Below, in pieces: positions 43,353 to 50,933 of a stretch of 64,000 nt of DNA. Below the pieces are notes generated by a model. It did no database searches and was not told the DNA's origin. It was given only the letters and a program-made list of their open reading frames with translations. The stretch covers positions 62,001-126,000 of the forward strand of contig NZ_JACHJY010000009.1 in assembly GCF_014203895.1 (NCBI RefSeq), read 5' to 3'. Position 1 is the stretch's first letter; every line of letters starts with the position of its first letter. Position numbers and translations under genes: made by a program. The DNA comes from Streptomyces nymphaeiformis. GTDB taxonomy: Bacteria; Actinomycetota; Actinomycetes; Streptomycetales; Streptomycetaceae.

Positions 43353-43726
43353 CCAGCTCCATGGAGTGGATCCGCCGCTACTACGACGTGCCTGCCCGCC
43401 ACCGCATGCGCATCGAGTACGACGGCAAGCCCGCCACGATCGTCGGCACCCGCGGCCCGTACCTCGCCTTCCGGGTCGACGGCGAGAAGCGCATCCGCTG
43501 GGACCACCCCACCTACCGCATCGTCTACCCCGCCGTTCCGGAACCCGCCCGCCCCCGCGGCTGGTGCGAGCACTGCACGAAGGACCGGGCCATGACCAAG
43601 GACGGCGTGATGGGCGAGCACCGGTGGAGCGGACGCAACTGGTCCGAGCCGTGCCCCGGTAGCGGCAAGCCCCCGTGGAAGCCCGTCCGTAACCAGACCC
43701 ACCCGGGCGAGCAGGTGGCCTCGTGA
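43349..43726 (+). CDS. Hypothetical phage protein, zinc-knuckle C-terminus
   Basis: A 125-residue protein. The N-terminal half reads as a small beta-barrel (RHRMRIEYDGKPATIVGTRGPYLAFRVDGEKRIRWDHPTYRIVYP), a pattern often seen in KOW- or SH3-like folds. The second half holds CEHCTKDRAMTKDGVMGEHRW with a later PCPGSG, a potential zinc site. Start GTG 43349 overlaps the previous stop. No function can be assigned. Confidence 0.6.
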   Translation: MTSSMEWIRRYYDVPARHRMRIEYDGKPATIVGTRGPYLAFRVDGEKRIRWDHPTYRIVYPAVPEPARPRGWCEHCTKDRAMTKDGVMGEHRWSGRNWSEPCPGSGKPPWKPVRNQTHPGEQVAS

Positions 43727-43929
43727 CCCCGCAGACGGCGATCGTGTCCGCTCTCCTGTGCGACCTGGACGCGGCACCCGCCCCGGTCCGTGACACGGCG
43801 GGCGGGATGCTGCTCCGCTCCCTCGGCCTCACCGCCCCCGACCCGGACTACGCGGCGTCGATCCGCGACGGGCACACCGAATCCCTCGACGACTGGACCC
43901 GCCGGGTCCTCGGACGGGAGACGCCGTGA
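43723..43929 (+). CDS. Small hypothetical phage protein
   Basis: A 68-residue acidic protein (TPQTAIVSALLCDLDAAPAPV, then SIRDGHTESLDDWTRRVLGRE). No family recognised. It starts with GTG overlapping the previous stop and ends overlapping the tiny membrane protein gene. Confidence 0.55.
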   Translation: MTPQTAIVSALLCDLDAAPAPVRDTAGGMLLRSLGLTAPDPDYAASIRDGHTESLDDWTRRVLGRETP

Positions 43930-44021
43930 CCCACGCCTGGATCCAGCTCGCTGCGGCTGGCGGCGCGTTCGCCGCCCTGGCCCTGCTCGGCCGCCACCTC
44001 TCGAAGGAGCCCGCCTCGTGA
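43926..44021 (+). CDS. 31-residue single-span membrane peptide
   Basis: A short frame with one hydrophobic helix (WIQLAAAGGAFAALALLG) and a short basic/acidic tail. It sits in the train of overlapping genes, sharing 4 bases with the gene before (GTGA) and with the gene after (GTGA), which is the reason for accepting it despite its size. It could be a small membrane-active phage peptide. Confidence 0.5.
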   Translation: MTHAWIQLAAAGGAFAALALLGRHLSKEPAS

Positions 44022-44296
44022 AGCTCATGGTTCAGATAGACGACACCGTCATCCCGCTTTCCCAGTGCTTCTGGATCCGCGCCGACCGCACCGGCTGCGT
44101 GTTCAGCAGCAGCCACGGCGACACCGCCATGACCGCGGCCGACGCCCACAAGGACTTCACCCCGCGGCAGCGCGACCGCGACCGGGAGCTGAAGAACGGC
44201 TGGACGATTCGGCTCGTCACCCGCGGGCAGTGGGACGAGCAGGCCAAGCCGTGCCTCATGGCCACCTGCGAGCACCGGAAGCAGGCCGCCGCGTGA
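44018..44296 (+). CDS. Hypothetical phage early protein
   Basis: A 92-residue protein (KLMVQIDDTVIPLSQCFWIRADRTGCVFSSS, then DFTPRQRDRDRELKNGWTIRLVTRGQW and a Cys/His end CLMATCEHRKQ). The mixed beta/alpha pattern suggests a small domain; the end resembles a zinc knuckle. It overlaps both neighbours by 4 bases. Function unknown. Confidence 0.58.
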   Translation: MKLMVQIDDTVIPLSQCFWIRADRTGCVFSSSHGDTAMTAADAHKDFTPRQRDRDRELKNGWTIRLVTRGQWDEQAKPCLMATCEHRKQAAA

Positions 44297-44475
44297 CCGG
44301 CTACCTGCGCTGCCCGGCGCCCCGCTGCGAGCACCACGTCACCTGCGTGTCCAAGGCTGCTGCGGCTGAGGACATGACCGACCACCTCATCAAGCGGCAC
44401 GGCCTGCCCGAAGTCTCGGCCAGCTACCAGGCGCAGATGCTCCTCCCCATCACCGGCCCCCGCGCCGCCGCATGA
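44293..44475 (+). CDS. C2H2-like small zinc-finger protein
   Basis: A 60-residue protein with a Cys/His pattern CPAPRCEHH then DHLIKRHG: a classic C2H2-like spacing with Cys 7 and Cys 12 and two His of the recognition helix. Such single fingers are common among actinophage accessory proteins. It could bind DNA, RNA or a host protein. It is the last gene of this overlapping run; a hairpin (44533-44561) lies 57 bases after its stop. Confidence 0.65.
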   Translation: MTGYLRCPAPRCEHHVTCVSKAAAAEDMTDHLIKRHGLPEVSASYQAQMLLPITGPRAAA

Positions 44476-44532
44476 ACCCGCCGGGCCCAGCGGTGAACCG
44501 ACCCGCCGGCCCGGCGCACAACCCCAGCAGGA

Positions 44533-44561
44533 CGCCCCGTCGAGGCGAAGTCGACGGGGCG
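44533..44561 (+). terminator. Hairpin before the clamp-like gene
   Basis: CGCCCCGTCGA (44533-44543) pairs with TCGACGGGGCG (44551-44561), 11 bp perfect, loop GGCGAAG. It lies in the 113-base gap before the clamp-like gene, which has its own AAGGAG. It may attenuate or process the long early transcript; the lack of a T-run argues against simple termination. Confidence 0.6.
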
Positions 44562-44588
44562 CACCCCAAGCATCCCAGAAGGAGCACC

Positions 44589-45764
44589 GTGAGCATCACC
44601 ATCAACGCCCACCAGCTCGGCCTCCTCATCGACAAGACCATCGCCCACATCGGCGACGAGACCATCAAGCCACTGCACGGCATCCGCCTCGACGCCGATG
44701 GCCGCTACCTTTACACCGTCGCATCCGACCGGTACACGCTCGCCGCCGCCCGCTACCAGCTCAACCACGGCGACACCGCCCAGGAGCCGTGGGCCTGCAC
44801 CATCCCCGGCACCAGCCTGACCGCCCTCCGCGAGTGGATCCGCGGCCACAAGGGCGCCGTCGACATCGCGATCGAACCCCGCAAGGACGCTGTCGCCTTC
44901 GACTCCACCCAGGCGTCGTTCAGCATCGCCGTCGACCGCGGCCTGGAGTTCCCGGACTGGCGCGGCATCCTCCGCACCCTCACCGAGCACGCGGCCGACG
45001 AGACGCCGTTCCCCGCCTTCGACAGCACCAAGCTCGCCAAGTTCGGCAGCGCCGAGGGCTACTTCCGTCTCCGCGTGACGACCGACGAGGCGGCGGCACT
45101 GCTGATCGCGGAAGACTTCATCGGAGCCGTGATGCCCGCCCGCTTCTCCGGCCTCGGCCCCATCAGCGTCGAGACGTTCGACAAGGCCCGCGACCTGTGG
45201 CAGTGGACACTCGCCGCCGGCGGCAAGGGCATCGACATGGAGACGTCCATGCCCGAGGCCGAACCGCCCGCCTATGAGGCACCCAAGACCGTCCGGGAGG
45301 CCGGCGGGGGGCTGCTGCAGGAGGTACTCAACTCGACCGACGACCTGCACGCCGCCGACTACCACGCCGACCGCGACCTGTGGGATGCGAACATCCGGAT
45401 CGGGTGCGCGGCCTGGATCGCCTACCGCTACCTCGATGCCCTGAACCAGGCTGACCCGCGGCTCGCCCGGCAGACCGTTGCGGACGTCGCCGAGCAGCTC
45501 GACTCCGGAGAGATCGGCGAGTGGGCATGGGACGCGGCCGAGTCCGCCGGCTTCGACCCGCAGCAGTGGCAGAACGAGCACACGGAGGCCGTGACTGCCC
45601 TGCGGCAGAAGCGGGCGCCGGAGTGGGCCGAGCGTCTCGCGATGGGGCTGAACGTGGCCAAGAACGCTGGCATCGGCTTCCGCGTCGACGACAACCCGCA
45701 CGTCGTCTACGACGAGCAGGCCGAGCAGTGGACCGCCGTGAAGCCCGAGACGGCGAAGGTCTGA
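44589..45764 (+). CDS. Sliding-clamp-like (DnaN-type) phage protein
   Basis: A 391-residue protein. The first 200 residues resemble DNA polymerase III beta-clamp domains: SITINAHQLGLLIDKTIAHIG, YTVASDRYTLAAARYQL near 42-58, and LEFPDWRGIL near 119. This repeats the clamp-type beta-alpha-beta pattern. Bacterial clamps have three such domains in about 370 residues; here the last 190 residues are helical and unrelated in appearance (IRIGCAAWIAYRYLDALNQADP). The protein may be a processivity factor or a DNA-mimic that engages the host replication complex. Start GTG 44589 follows AAGGAG. A terminator follows at 45812-45851. Confidence 0.68.
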   Translation: MSITINAHQLGLLIDKTIAHIGDETIKPLHGIRLDADGRYLYTVASDRYTLAAARYQLNHGDTAQEPWACTIPGTSLTALREWIRGHKGAVDIAIEPRKDAVAFDSTQASFSIAVDRGLEFPDWRGILRTLTEHAADETPFPAFDSTKLAKFGSAEGYFRLRVTTDEAAALLIAEDFIGAVMPARFSGLGPISVETFDKARDLWQWTLAAGGKGIDMETSMPEAEPPAYEAPKTVREAGGGLLQEVLNSTDDLHAADYHADRDLWDANIRIGCAAWIAYRYLDALNQADPRLARQTVADVAEQLDSGEIGEWAWDAAESAGFDPQQWQNEHTEAVTALRQKRAPEWAERLAMGLNVAKNAGIGFRVDDNPHVVYDEQAEQWTAVKPETAKV

Positions 45765-45811
45765 CCCACCCATAGACCGGCGCGTCGAGCCTCCCCCCGG
45801 CTCCGCGCCAG

Positions 45812-45851
45812 CCAGGGCCCGCCCCTCCCCCGTTCTCGGGGCGGGCCCTGG
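45812..45851 (+). terminator. Strong terminator hairpin after the clamp-like gene
   Basis: CCAGGGCCCGCCCC (45812-45825) pairs with GGGGCGGGCCCTGG (45838-45851), 14 bp perfect, followed by TTCCT. It lies 48 bases after the stop of the clamp-like gene and divides the early operon from the recombination genes. Confidence 0.8.
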
Positions 45852-45876
45852 TTCCTCACACCCTCAGGAGCCCTTC

Positions 45877-46122
45877 ATGGACCACGCCATCACCCCGGAC
45901 GTCGCGAACCACGTCCTCTTCCACTTCGGGCGGGGCGGCTACCAGGCCGGCAGCTTCACGACGCACCTCCTGTGCGCCTTCGCCATCGCCGACGAGCAGC
46001 ACTTCTTCCGCCTGTCCGAGGCCTTCCCCGAGTACGGGGCCGCAGTCGCCGCGATCCAGTACGACCCCAAGGGCGTCGCCAACCTCACGGCCATTGCGAC
46101 CAGCGGCGAGGTGGCCGCGTGA
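45877..46122 (+). CDS. Small hypothetical phage protein
   Basis: An 81-residue protein (DHAITPDVANHVLFHFGRGGYQAGSFTTHLLCAFAIAD and on). Helical with aromatic residues; similar short proteins often precede recombination genes in actinophages. It has CAGGAG upstream of ATG 45877 and overlaps the YqaJ-type exonuclease gene by 4 bases (GTGA), hinting at co-function, but none is proven. Confidence 0.6.
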   Translation: MDHAITPDVANHVLFHFGRGGYQAGSFTTHLLCAFAIADEQHFFRLSEAFPEYGAAVAAIQYDPKGVANLTAIATSGEVAA

Positions 46123-47003
46123 TCACCACCCAGCCGCCAACCGGGGTCCTCCTCGGGCAGTACGCCCCTGGAACCCCCGAGTGGGAGCAGGCTCGCGCCG
46201 GGCTGTGCATCACCGCCACCGAGATCGCCGCGGTCGTCGGCCTCTCCCCGTGGCAGTCCCGCTTCAGCCTCTGGCACAAGAAGGCCGGCCTGCCCACCCC
46301 GCCGTTCCAGCCGAACCCGGCCGTCGAATGGGGCAACCGCCTCGAGGACGCCGTTGCCAAGAAGTTCGCCGACGAGCACGGCATGGACCTCCACGAGACC
46401 GGCACGTGGCGGCACTGCGACCGCGACTGGCAGCGCGCCACCCCCGACCGCATCGGTGACAACTGCCTCGTCGAGGTCAAGACCAGCCCGTTCGGCGAAG
46501 GCTGGGGTCCGGCCGGCAGCGACGAGATCCCCGTCTACTACCGCTGCCAGGTCCAGTGGCAGATGGACGTCACCGGCTACCGCACCACTCACGTCGCGCT
46601 ACTCGTCTCCGGCCACGACTACCGCGAGTACACCGTCGAGTACGACATCGACGACGCCAGGATCCTCCGCGAAGCGGCTTGGCGGTTCCTCGACGACGTC
46701 CGACAGGGCAACCGGCCCCCCATCGACGGCGCCGACGCCACCTACCAGACCATCCGCGTCCAGCCCACCGGCCGCGACGACATCGACGTCGAGATCCCCC
46801 TCGACCTCGCCGCCCGCTACGAGGTCATCGGCGATCAGCGGCGCACCGTCGACACCGAGTTCATCCAGGTCCGCGGCGAAGTCCTCGACCTGATCGGCAA
46901 CGGCTACCGGGCCGTCTGCGGGGAGCGCCGCATCGCCTACCGCACGGTCAATCCGGACGGCACCACCCTCGCACTCCAGCCGTACAGGAGCACCCACGCA
47001 TGA
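46119..47003 (+). CDS. YqaJ/lambda-exonuclease-family DNA recombination nuclease
   Basis: A 294-residue nuclease of the lambda-Exo/YqaJ group. Conserved parts are GTPEWEQARAGLCITATEIAAVVGLSPW near 17-44, where the Ser/Thr-rich loop recognises DNA, and the catalytic core with TPDRIG (Asp) and LVEVKTS (Glu and Lys) around residues 107-125. It would digest 5' strands at DNA ends, supplying single strands for the RecT protein encoded next. Start GTG 46119 overlaps the previous stop; its stop overlaps recT (ATGA). This is a standard phage Red/RecET-like pair. Confidence 0.92.
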   Translation: MITTQPPTGVLLGQYAPGTPEWEQARAGLCITATEIAAVVGLSPWQSRFSLWHKKAGLPTPPFQPNPAVEWGNRLEDAVAKKFADEHGMDLHETGTWRHCDRDWQRATPDRIGDNCLVEVKTSPFGEGWGPAGSDEIPVYYRCQVQWQMDVTGYRTTHVALLVSGHDYREYTVEYDIDDARILREAAWRFLDDVRQGNRPPIDGADATYQTIRVQPTGRDDIDVEIPLDLAARYEVIGDQRRTVDTEFIQVRGEVLDLIGNGYRAVCGERRIAYRTVNPDGTTLALQPYRSTHA

Positions 47004-47803
47004 GCCAGATCGGCAACGCGATCGAGAAGCGCGACAACGGGCCGGCCGCCCAGATCGAGGCGTACCGAAGCGAGTACGCCGCCCTCGTCCCCTCCCACAT
47101 CAACGCCGACCAGTGGATCCGTCTGGCCGTCGGCGCGATCCGCGGCAACGAAGACCTGATGAAGGCGGCCCAGAACGACATTGGCGTCTTCCTCCGGGAA
47201 CTCAAGACCGCGGCCCGTCTCGGACTGGAGCCCGGAACCGAGCAGTTCTACCTCACCGCCCGCAAGAGCAAGGCCCACGGCCACGCCGAGATCATCAAGG
47301 GCATCGTCGGCTACCAGGGGATCGTCGAACTCATCTACCGGGCGGGCGCCGCATCGTCCGTCATCGTCGAAGTAGTCCGCGCCAACGACACCTTCCACTA
47401 CGTGCCCGGCCGCGATGAGCGTCCGGTCCACGAGATCGACTGGTTCGGCACCGACCGCGGCCCCCTCGTCGGCGTGTACGCCTACGCCGTCATGAAGGAC
47501 GGCGCCACCTCCAAGGTCGTCGTCCTGAACCGGACGCGGGTCATGGAACTCAAGGCCAAGTCGGACTCCAGGAACTCGCAGTACAGCCCGTGGAACACGA
47601 ACGAGGAATCCATGTGGCTCAAGTCCGCGGTGCGCCAGCTCGCCAAGTGGGTGCCGACCAGCGCCGAGTACATGCGCGAGCAGCTCCGCGCCCAGGCCGA
47701 GGTCGCCAACGAGGCGGCCAGCCCGCAGATGCCGACCGTGTCCGTCCTCGACGACTACGACCCGGCCGACGACGAGCCCATCGACGGCGAACTCGTCGAG
47801 TAG
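47000..47803 (+). CDS. recT: RecT single-strand annealing protein
   Basis: A 267-residue RecT family protein that anneals complementary single strands. Key segments are DQWIRLAVGAIRGNEDLMKAAQNDIGVFLRELKTAARLGLEPGTEQFYLTARK (about 38-90) and the central IVGYQGIVELIYRAG, all typical of RecT. The C-terminus is acidic (DDYDPADDEPIDGELVE), as in many annealases that contact SSB. It is translated with the nuclease at 46119 through a 4-bp overlap, so the pair can carry out phage recombination and end-joining, for example circularisation. Confidence 0.94.
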   Translation: MSQIGNAIEKRDNGPAAQIEAYRSEYAALVPSHINADQWIRLAVGAIRGNEDLMKAAQNDIGVFLRELKTAARLGLEPGTEQFYLTARKSKAHGHAEIIKGIVGYQGIVELIYRAGAASSVIVEVVRANDTFHYVPGRDERPVHEIDWFGTDRGPLVGVYAYAVMKDGATSKVVVLNRTRVMELKAKSDSRNSQYSPWNTNEESMWLKSAVRQLAKWVPTSAEYMREQLRAQAEVANEAASPQMPTVSVLDDYDPADDEPIDGELVE

Positions 47804-47854
47804 GCCGTGCGCCGCAAGAACTCCTAATCCGCAGGCCAGCAGGGAGAGGACGCC

Positions 47855-48262
47855 GTGAGCAAGATCGTGAAACCTTCCGTGAAACCAAACGTGTCGCACC
47901 GCGGGCTTACAGGTAGAGGCATGACGACGCCTATTCAGCCCGCGCTCGACGGCACCGTCCCCGAGCAGTCCGCCCGCCGCCAGCGTGCCGAGGACTACGA
48001 GACGTGGCTCGCTCAGGTCTGGCCCAAGTACATAGACGCCGCTGCGACCGGCAGAACGTTCACCTGCTTCGAGATCGCCGACGAGCACAAGCTGCCCGAG
48101 CCGCCGGACTCCGCCCATCACTGGGGCCGACTCATGACGCTCCTGAAGGACGAGGGCTACATCCGGACCGCCGGCTGGGCGTGCAGCGACCGGCCCACCG
48201 TGAACCACTCCGGCGTCCGCACCTGGAAGGGCACCGCCGCAGCCCGACGAGCCGCGGCATGA
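47855..48262 (+). CDS. Hypothetical phage protein
   Basis: A 135-residue protein. The first 30 residues are basic and unstructured; the rest reads EDYETWLAQVWPKYIDAAATGRTFTCFEIADEHKLPEPPDSAHHWGRLMTLLKDEGYI, a helical domain with a winged-helix-like feel (LMTLLKDEGYIRTAGW). No family recognised. GTG 47855 follows AGGGAGAGGA. It overlaps the next gene by 4 bases and belongs to the second part of the early operon. Confidence 0.6.
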   Translation: MSKIVKPSVKPNVSHRGLTGRGMTTPIQPALDGTVPEQSARRQRAEDYETWLAQVWPKYIDAAATGRTFTCFEIADEHKLPEPPDSAHHWGRLMTLLKDEGYIRTAGWACSDRPTVNHSGVRTWKGTAAARRAAA

Positions 48263-48423
48263 GCTTCCGCGACCGCCAGTACCGCACCTGCATGCGGGAG
48301 CTCGCCGCCATCCGCATCCTCGACGACCTCCGCCGATGGCGCGACGCCCACAACCGACGCGTCTGCCAGGCCATCTGGCAACTCCCCGCACGCACACCCG
48401 ACCGGAAGGAGACAGGACAGTGA
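48259..48423 (+). CDS. 54-residue basic phage protein
   Basis: A short, strongly basic helical protein (SFRDRQYRTCMRELAAIRILDDLRRWRDAHNRR). It shares 4-bp overlaps with both flanking genes, supporting that it is real. It could bind nucleic acid; no family recognised. Confidence 0.52.
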   Translation: MSFRDRQYRTCMRELAAIRILDDLRRWRDAHNRRVCQAIWQLPARTPDRKETGQ

Positions 48424-49202
48424 CCAGCAAGACCCCGCCCCGGCACGGAGAACGCCGCTGCTACCTCCGCGGCTGCCGACGAAACGAGTGCGTCGAGGCC
48501 AACAAGCGGTACTGCAAGCAGTCCGACCTCCGCCGCCACCGCGAAGGCCCCAGCCGCATCGATGCCACTGACGTAGCCAGCCACCTCCGCCACCTCATCG
48601 AGGAAGGGGGCTGGACGCAGATCGACATCGCCTCCTGCACCGGCATCAAGGTCGGCACCATCGGCGGCCTCGCTGCTGGCAGGTACAAGACCTGCTCGCC
48701 CGAGAACGCCAAGACCATTCTCGCCTTCGATCCGGAGTTCGACGCAGCGAGGCCCGGCTACTGGACGAGCAACGTCGGTTCCATGCGCAGGCTGCAGGCT
48801 CTGGCGGTTCTCGGCCACCCTCTCTACGTCGTCGCCGAGGAAGCCCAGATCAGCTACGCCACCGCCCGGCACATGTGTTCCCAGATCAGGCGGGTCACCA
48901 GCAAGGACTTCGCGGCCCGGATCGCCGCCGTCTACGAACGGCGGCGCCACCAGGTGGGCCAGTCGCCGGTGACCCGGGGAATGGCACGGGCCGCCGGCTG
49001 GTGGGGGCCCGACGCGTGGCGCGACATTGACGACCCGCAGTGCACCCCCGAAGAGCACCGCGACGAGCTCGGCGCCTACCGCCGACGCGAGATCGCCCAC
49101 CTTGCTTCGTTCAACGTGCCCGAGCACGAGATCGCGGACCGCCTCGGCATGGCCCGCGCCTACGTCCACGACCTCATCCGCGACATGGGAAAGGCCGCCT
49201 GA
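48420..49202 (+). CDS. Actinophage HTH/Cys-cluster DNA-binding protein
   Basis: A 260-residue protein. The first 30 residues hold RHGERRCYLRGCRRNECVEANKRYC, a Cys/His cluster widespread at the start of actinophage HTH proteins. A helix-turn-helix follows (SHLRHLIEEGGWTQIDIASCTGIKVGTIGGLAAG, about 42-75), and another in the C-terminus (NVPEHEIADRLGMARAYVHDLIRD). With two HTH units plus the zinc-like cluster it is probably a transcription regulator. Its start overlaps the previous gene by 4 bases; the next gene begins on its last stop base. Confidence 0.72.
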   Translation: MTSKTPPRHGERRCYLRGCRRNECVEANKRYCKQSDLRRHREGPSRIDATDVASHLRHLIEEGGWTQIDIASCTGIKVGTIGGLAAGRYKTCSPENAKTILAFDPEFDAARPGYWTSNVGSMRRLQALAVLGHPLYVVAEEAQISYATARHMCSQIRRVTSKDFAARIAAVYERRRHQVGQSPVTRGMARAAGWWGPDAWRDIDDPQCTPEEHRDELGAYRRREIAHLASFNVPEHEIADRLGMARAYVHDLIRDMGKAA

Positions 49203-50899
49203 TGCCTCGCCACGACAACGACGCACTCTCCGTCATGGACTGGTTCTGCGGAGCCGGCGGCTCCAGCCAGGGCGTCCACGCCGTCCCCGGCGTCCGCGTC
49301 GAGCGGGCAGCCAACCACTGGCGGCTTGCCATCGAGTCGCACGCCGCGAACTTCCCGACCACCAGCCACTACCAGGGCGACATCCGCAAGGCGCCCGTCT
49401 GGGACTGGCCCGTCTGCGACATCTTCTGGGCCTCCCCGGAATGCACCAACTGGTCCGTCGCCAAGGGCAAGAAGCGAGACTTCGTCGGCGCCATGCAGGG
49501 AAGCCTCCTCGACCTGCTCGCCGCCACCGACGAGGACGACGAGCCTTCCGCCGAGGAAGAGTCCCGAGCCCTCATGGAAGAGGTGCCGCTGTACCTCCGT
49601 GGCGTACAGGAGCGCGGGGGCCTGGTGAAGGCCGGCATCGTCGAGAACGTCACCGACGTCCGAGCTTGGGACCAGTGGGACCGGTGGATCGGCGAGATCC
49701 ACAAGCTCGGCTACCGCACCCGGATCATCGCCCTCAACAGCATGCACGCCGACCCGCGGTCCGTGCACCGGGCGCCGCAGTCCCGCGACCGGCTGTACGT
49801 CGGCTACTGGCACGAGTCCCTCGGCCGCACCCCCGACTGGGCCAAGTGGCTGCGGCCCCGTGCCTGGTGCTCGGGCTGCGACCGGCACGTGCAGGCCATG
49901 CAGGTGTTCAAGGACCCGAAGCGCGACATGGGCCGCTACCGGCAGCAGTACGTCTACCGCTGCCCAAACACGTCCTGCCGCAACCAGATCGTCGAGCCCG
50001 ACGCTCTCCCGGCTGCGGCCGCGATCGACTGGTCCATCCCCGGCCAGCGGATCGGCGACCGAGCCAAGCCCCTCGCCGACAAGACGATCGCCCGCATCGA
50101 GGCCGGCCTGAAGAAGTTCGCCCGCCCGGTGCCGATGATGGTCCCTGCCGGGGGGACGTGGCGTGACGCGGCCGTCTCCGTGGCGGAGCCGATGCCAGCG
50201 CGCACCACACGGGAGAACGACGCCCTGATGGTGCCGCCGCTGATGGTCCCCGTCGAAGGCCGGGACGGGAAGAACGCGGCCTCCGCGCATACGCCGCTGC
50301 GCGCCATGACGACGCGGAACGAGACCGGGCTCGCCTGGCTCCCGTTCATCGCCGAGCTCCGCGGCGGCGGCTCTGTCGCCCGATCGGTGTCCGAATCCCT
50401 GGCCACCGTGACCGCCTCCGGCAACCACCACGGGCTAGTCGCCCCGGCAGCCATGGTGATGCGGAACAACGGCAGCAAGGGCGACGGCGGAGAGCACTGC
50501 ACCACCCCGACCGAACCGTTCCGGACCATGACCACGGCTGGCCACCAGTCGCTCCTCACGTGGGAGCACATGCTCGTCCCCTACTACGGCAACGGGGCCC
50601 CGCGCACGGTCAACGAACCGATCGGCGCACTCACGACCCGGGACCGGTATGCCCTCGTCAGGGGCGACGTCCAGGTCGACGACGTCCTCTTCAGGATGCT
50701 CGAACCCCACGAGATCGGCCGCGCCATGAGCTTCGGCGACGACTACATCGTCCTCGGCAACAAGCGCGACAAGGTCCGCCAGTACGGCAACGCCGTCACC
50801 CCGAACGCCGCCGAGATCCTCGTCTGCGCCCTCGTCGAAGCCATCACCGGCGAGCAGATCGACAGGCACGCCGAGCCCGCCTTCGCGGCCGCCGCCTAG
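49202..50899 (+). CDS. C5-cytosine DNA methyltransferase (Dcm/phage type)
   Basis: A 565-residue enzyme that methylates cytosine C5 in DNA. Motif I is DWFCGAGGSSQG (13-24), the catalytic Cys 81 lies in ASPECTNWS (phage-type PEC instead of PPC), ENV is at 148-150, QSRDR at 193-197 and the motif X GNAV close to the C-terminus. Between about residues 300 and 520 the target-recognition region contains five diverged repeats of the kind EP-x-x-A-x-TTR. The enzyme may protect phage DNA from host restriction. No restriction enzyme gene accompanies it, so it is an orphan methyltransferase. Confidence 0.92.
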   Translation: MPRHDNDALSVMDWFCGAGGSSQGVHAVPGVRVERAANHWRLAIESHAANFPTTSHYQGDIRKAPVWDWPVCDIFWASPECTNWSVAKGKKRDFVGAMQGSLLDLLAATDEDDEPSAEEESRALMEEVPLYLRGVQERGGLVKAGIVENVTDVRAWDQWDRWIGEIHKLGYRTRIIALNSMHADPRSVHRAPQSRDRLYVGYWHESLGRTPDWAKWLRPRAWCSGCDRHVQAMQVFKDPKRDMGRYRQQYVYRCPNTSCRNQIVEPDALPAAAAIDWSIPGQRIGDRAKPLADKTIARIEAGLKKFARPVPMMVPAGGTWRDAAVSVAEPMPARTTRENDALMVPPLMVPVEGRDGKNAASAHTPLRAMTTRNETGLAWLPFIAELRGGGSVARSVSESLATVTASGNHHGLVAPAAMVMRNNGSKGDGGEHCTTPTEPFRTMTTAGHQSLLTWEHMLVPYYGNGAPRTVNEPIGALTTRDRYALVRGDVQVDDVLFRMLEPHEIGRAMSFGDDYIVLGNKRDKVRQYGNAVTPNAAEILVCALVEAITGEQIDRHAEPAFAAAA

Positions 50900-50933
50900 A
50901 CCACCACCCCCTTCACCAGGAAGCAGACCTCCC

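Noticed and set aside
44472..44588. N-terminal extension of the clamp-like protein from ATG 44472
   Set aside because: The segment contains a perfect hairpin and reads as Pro/Arg-rich; GTG 44589 has AAGGAG directly upstream.
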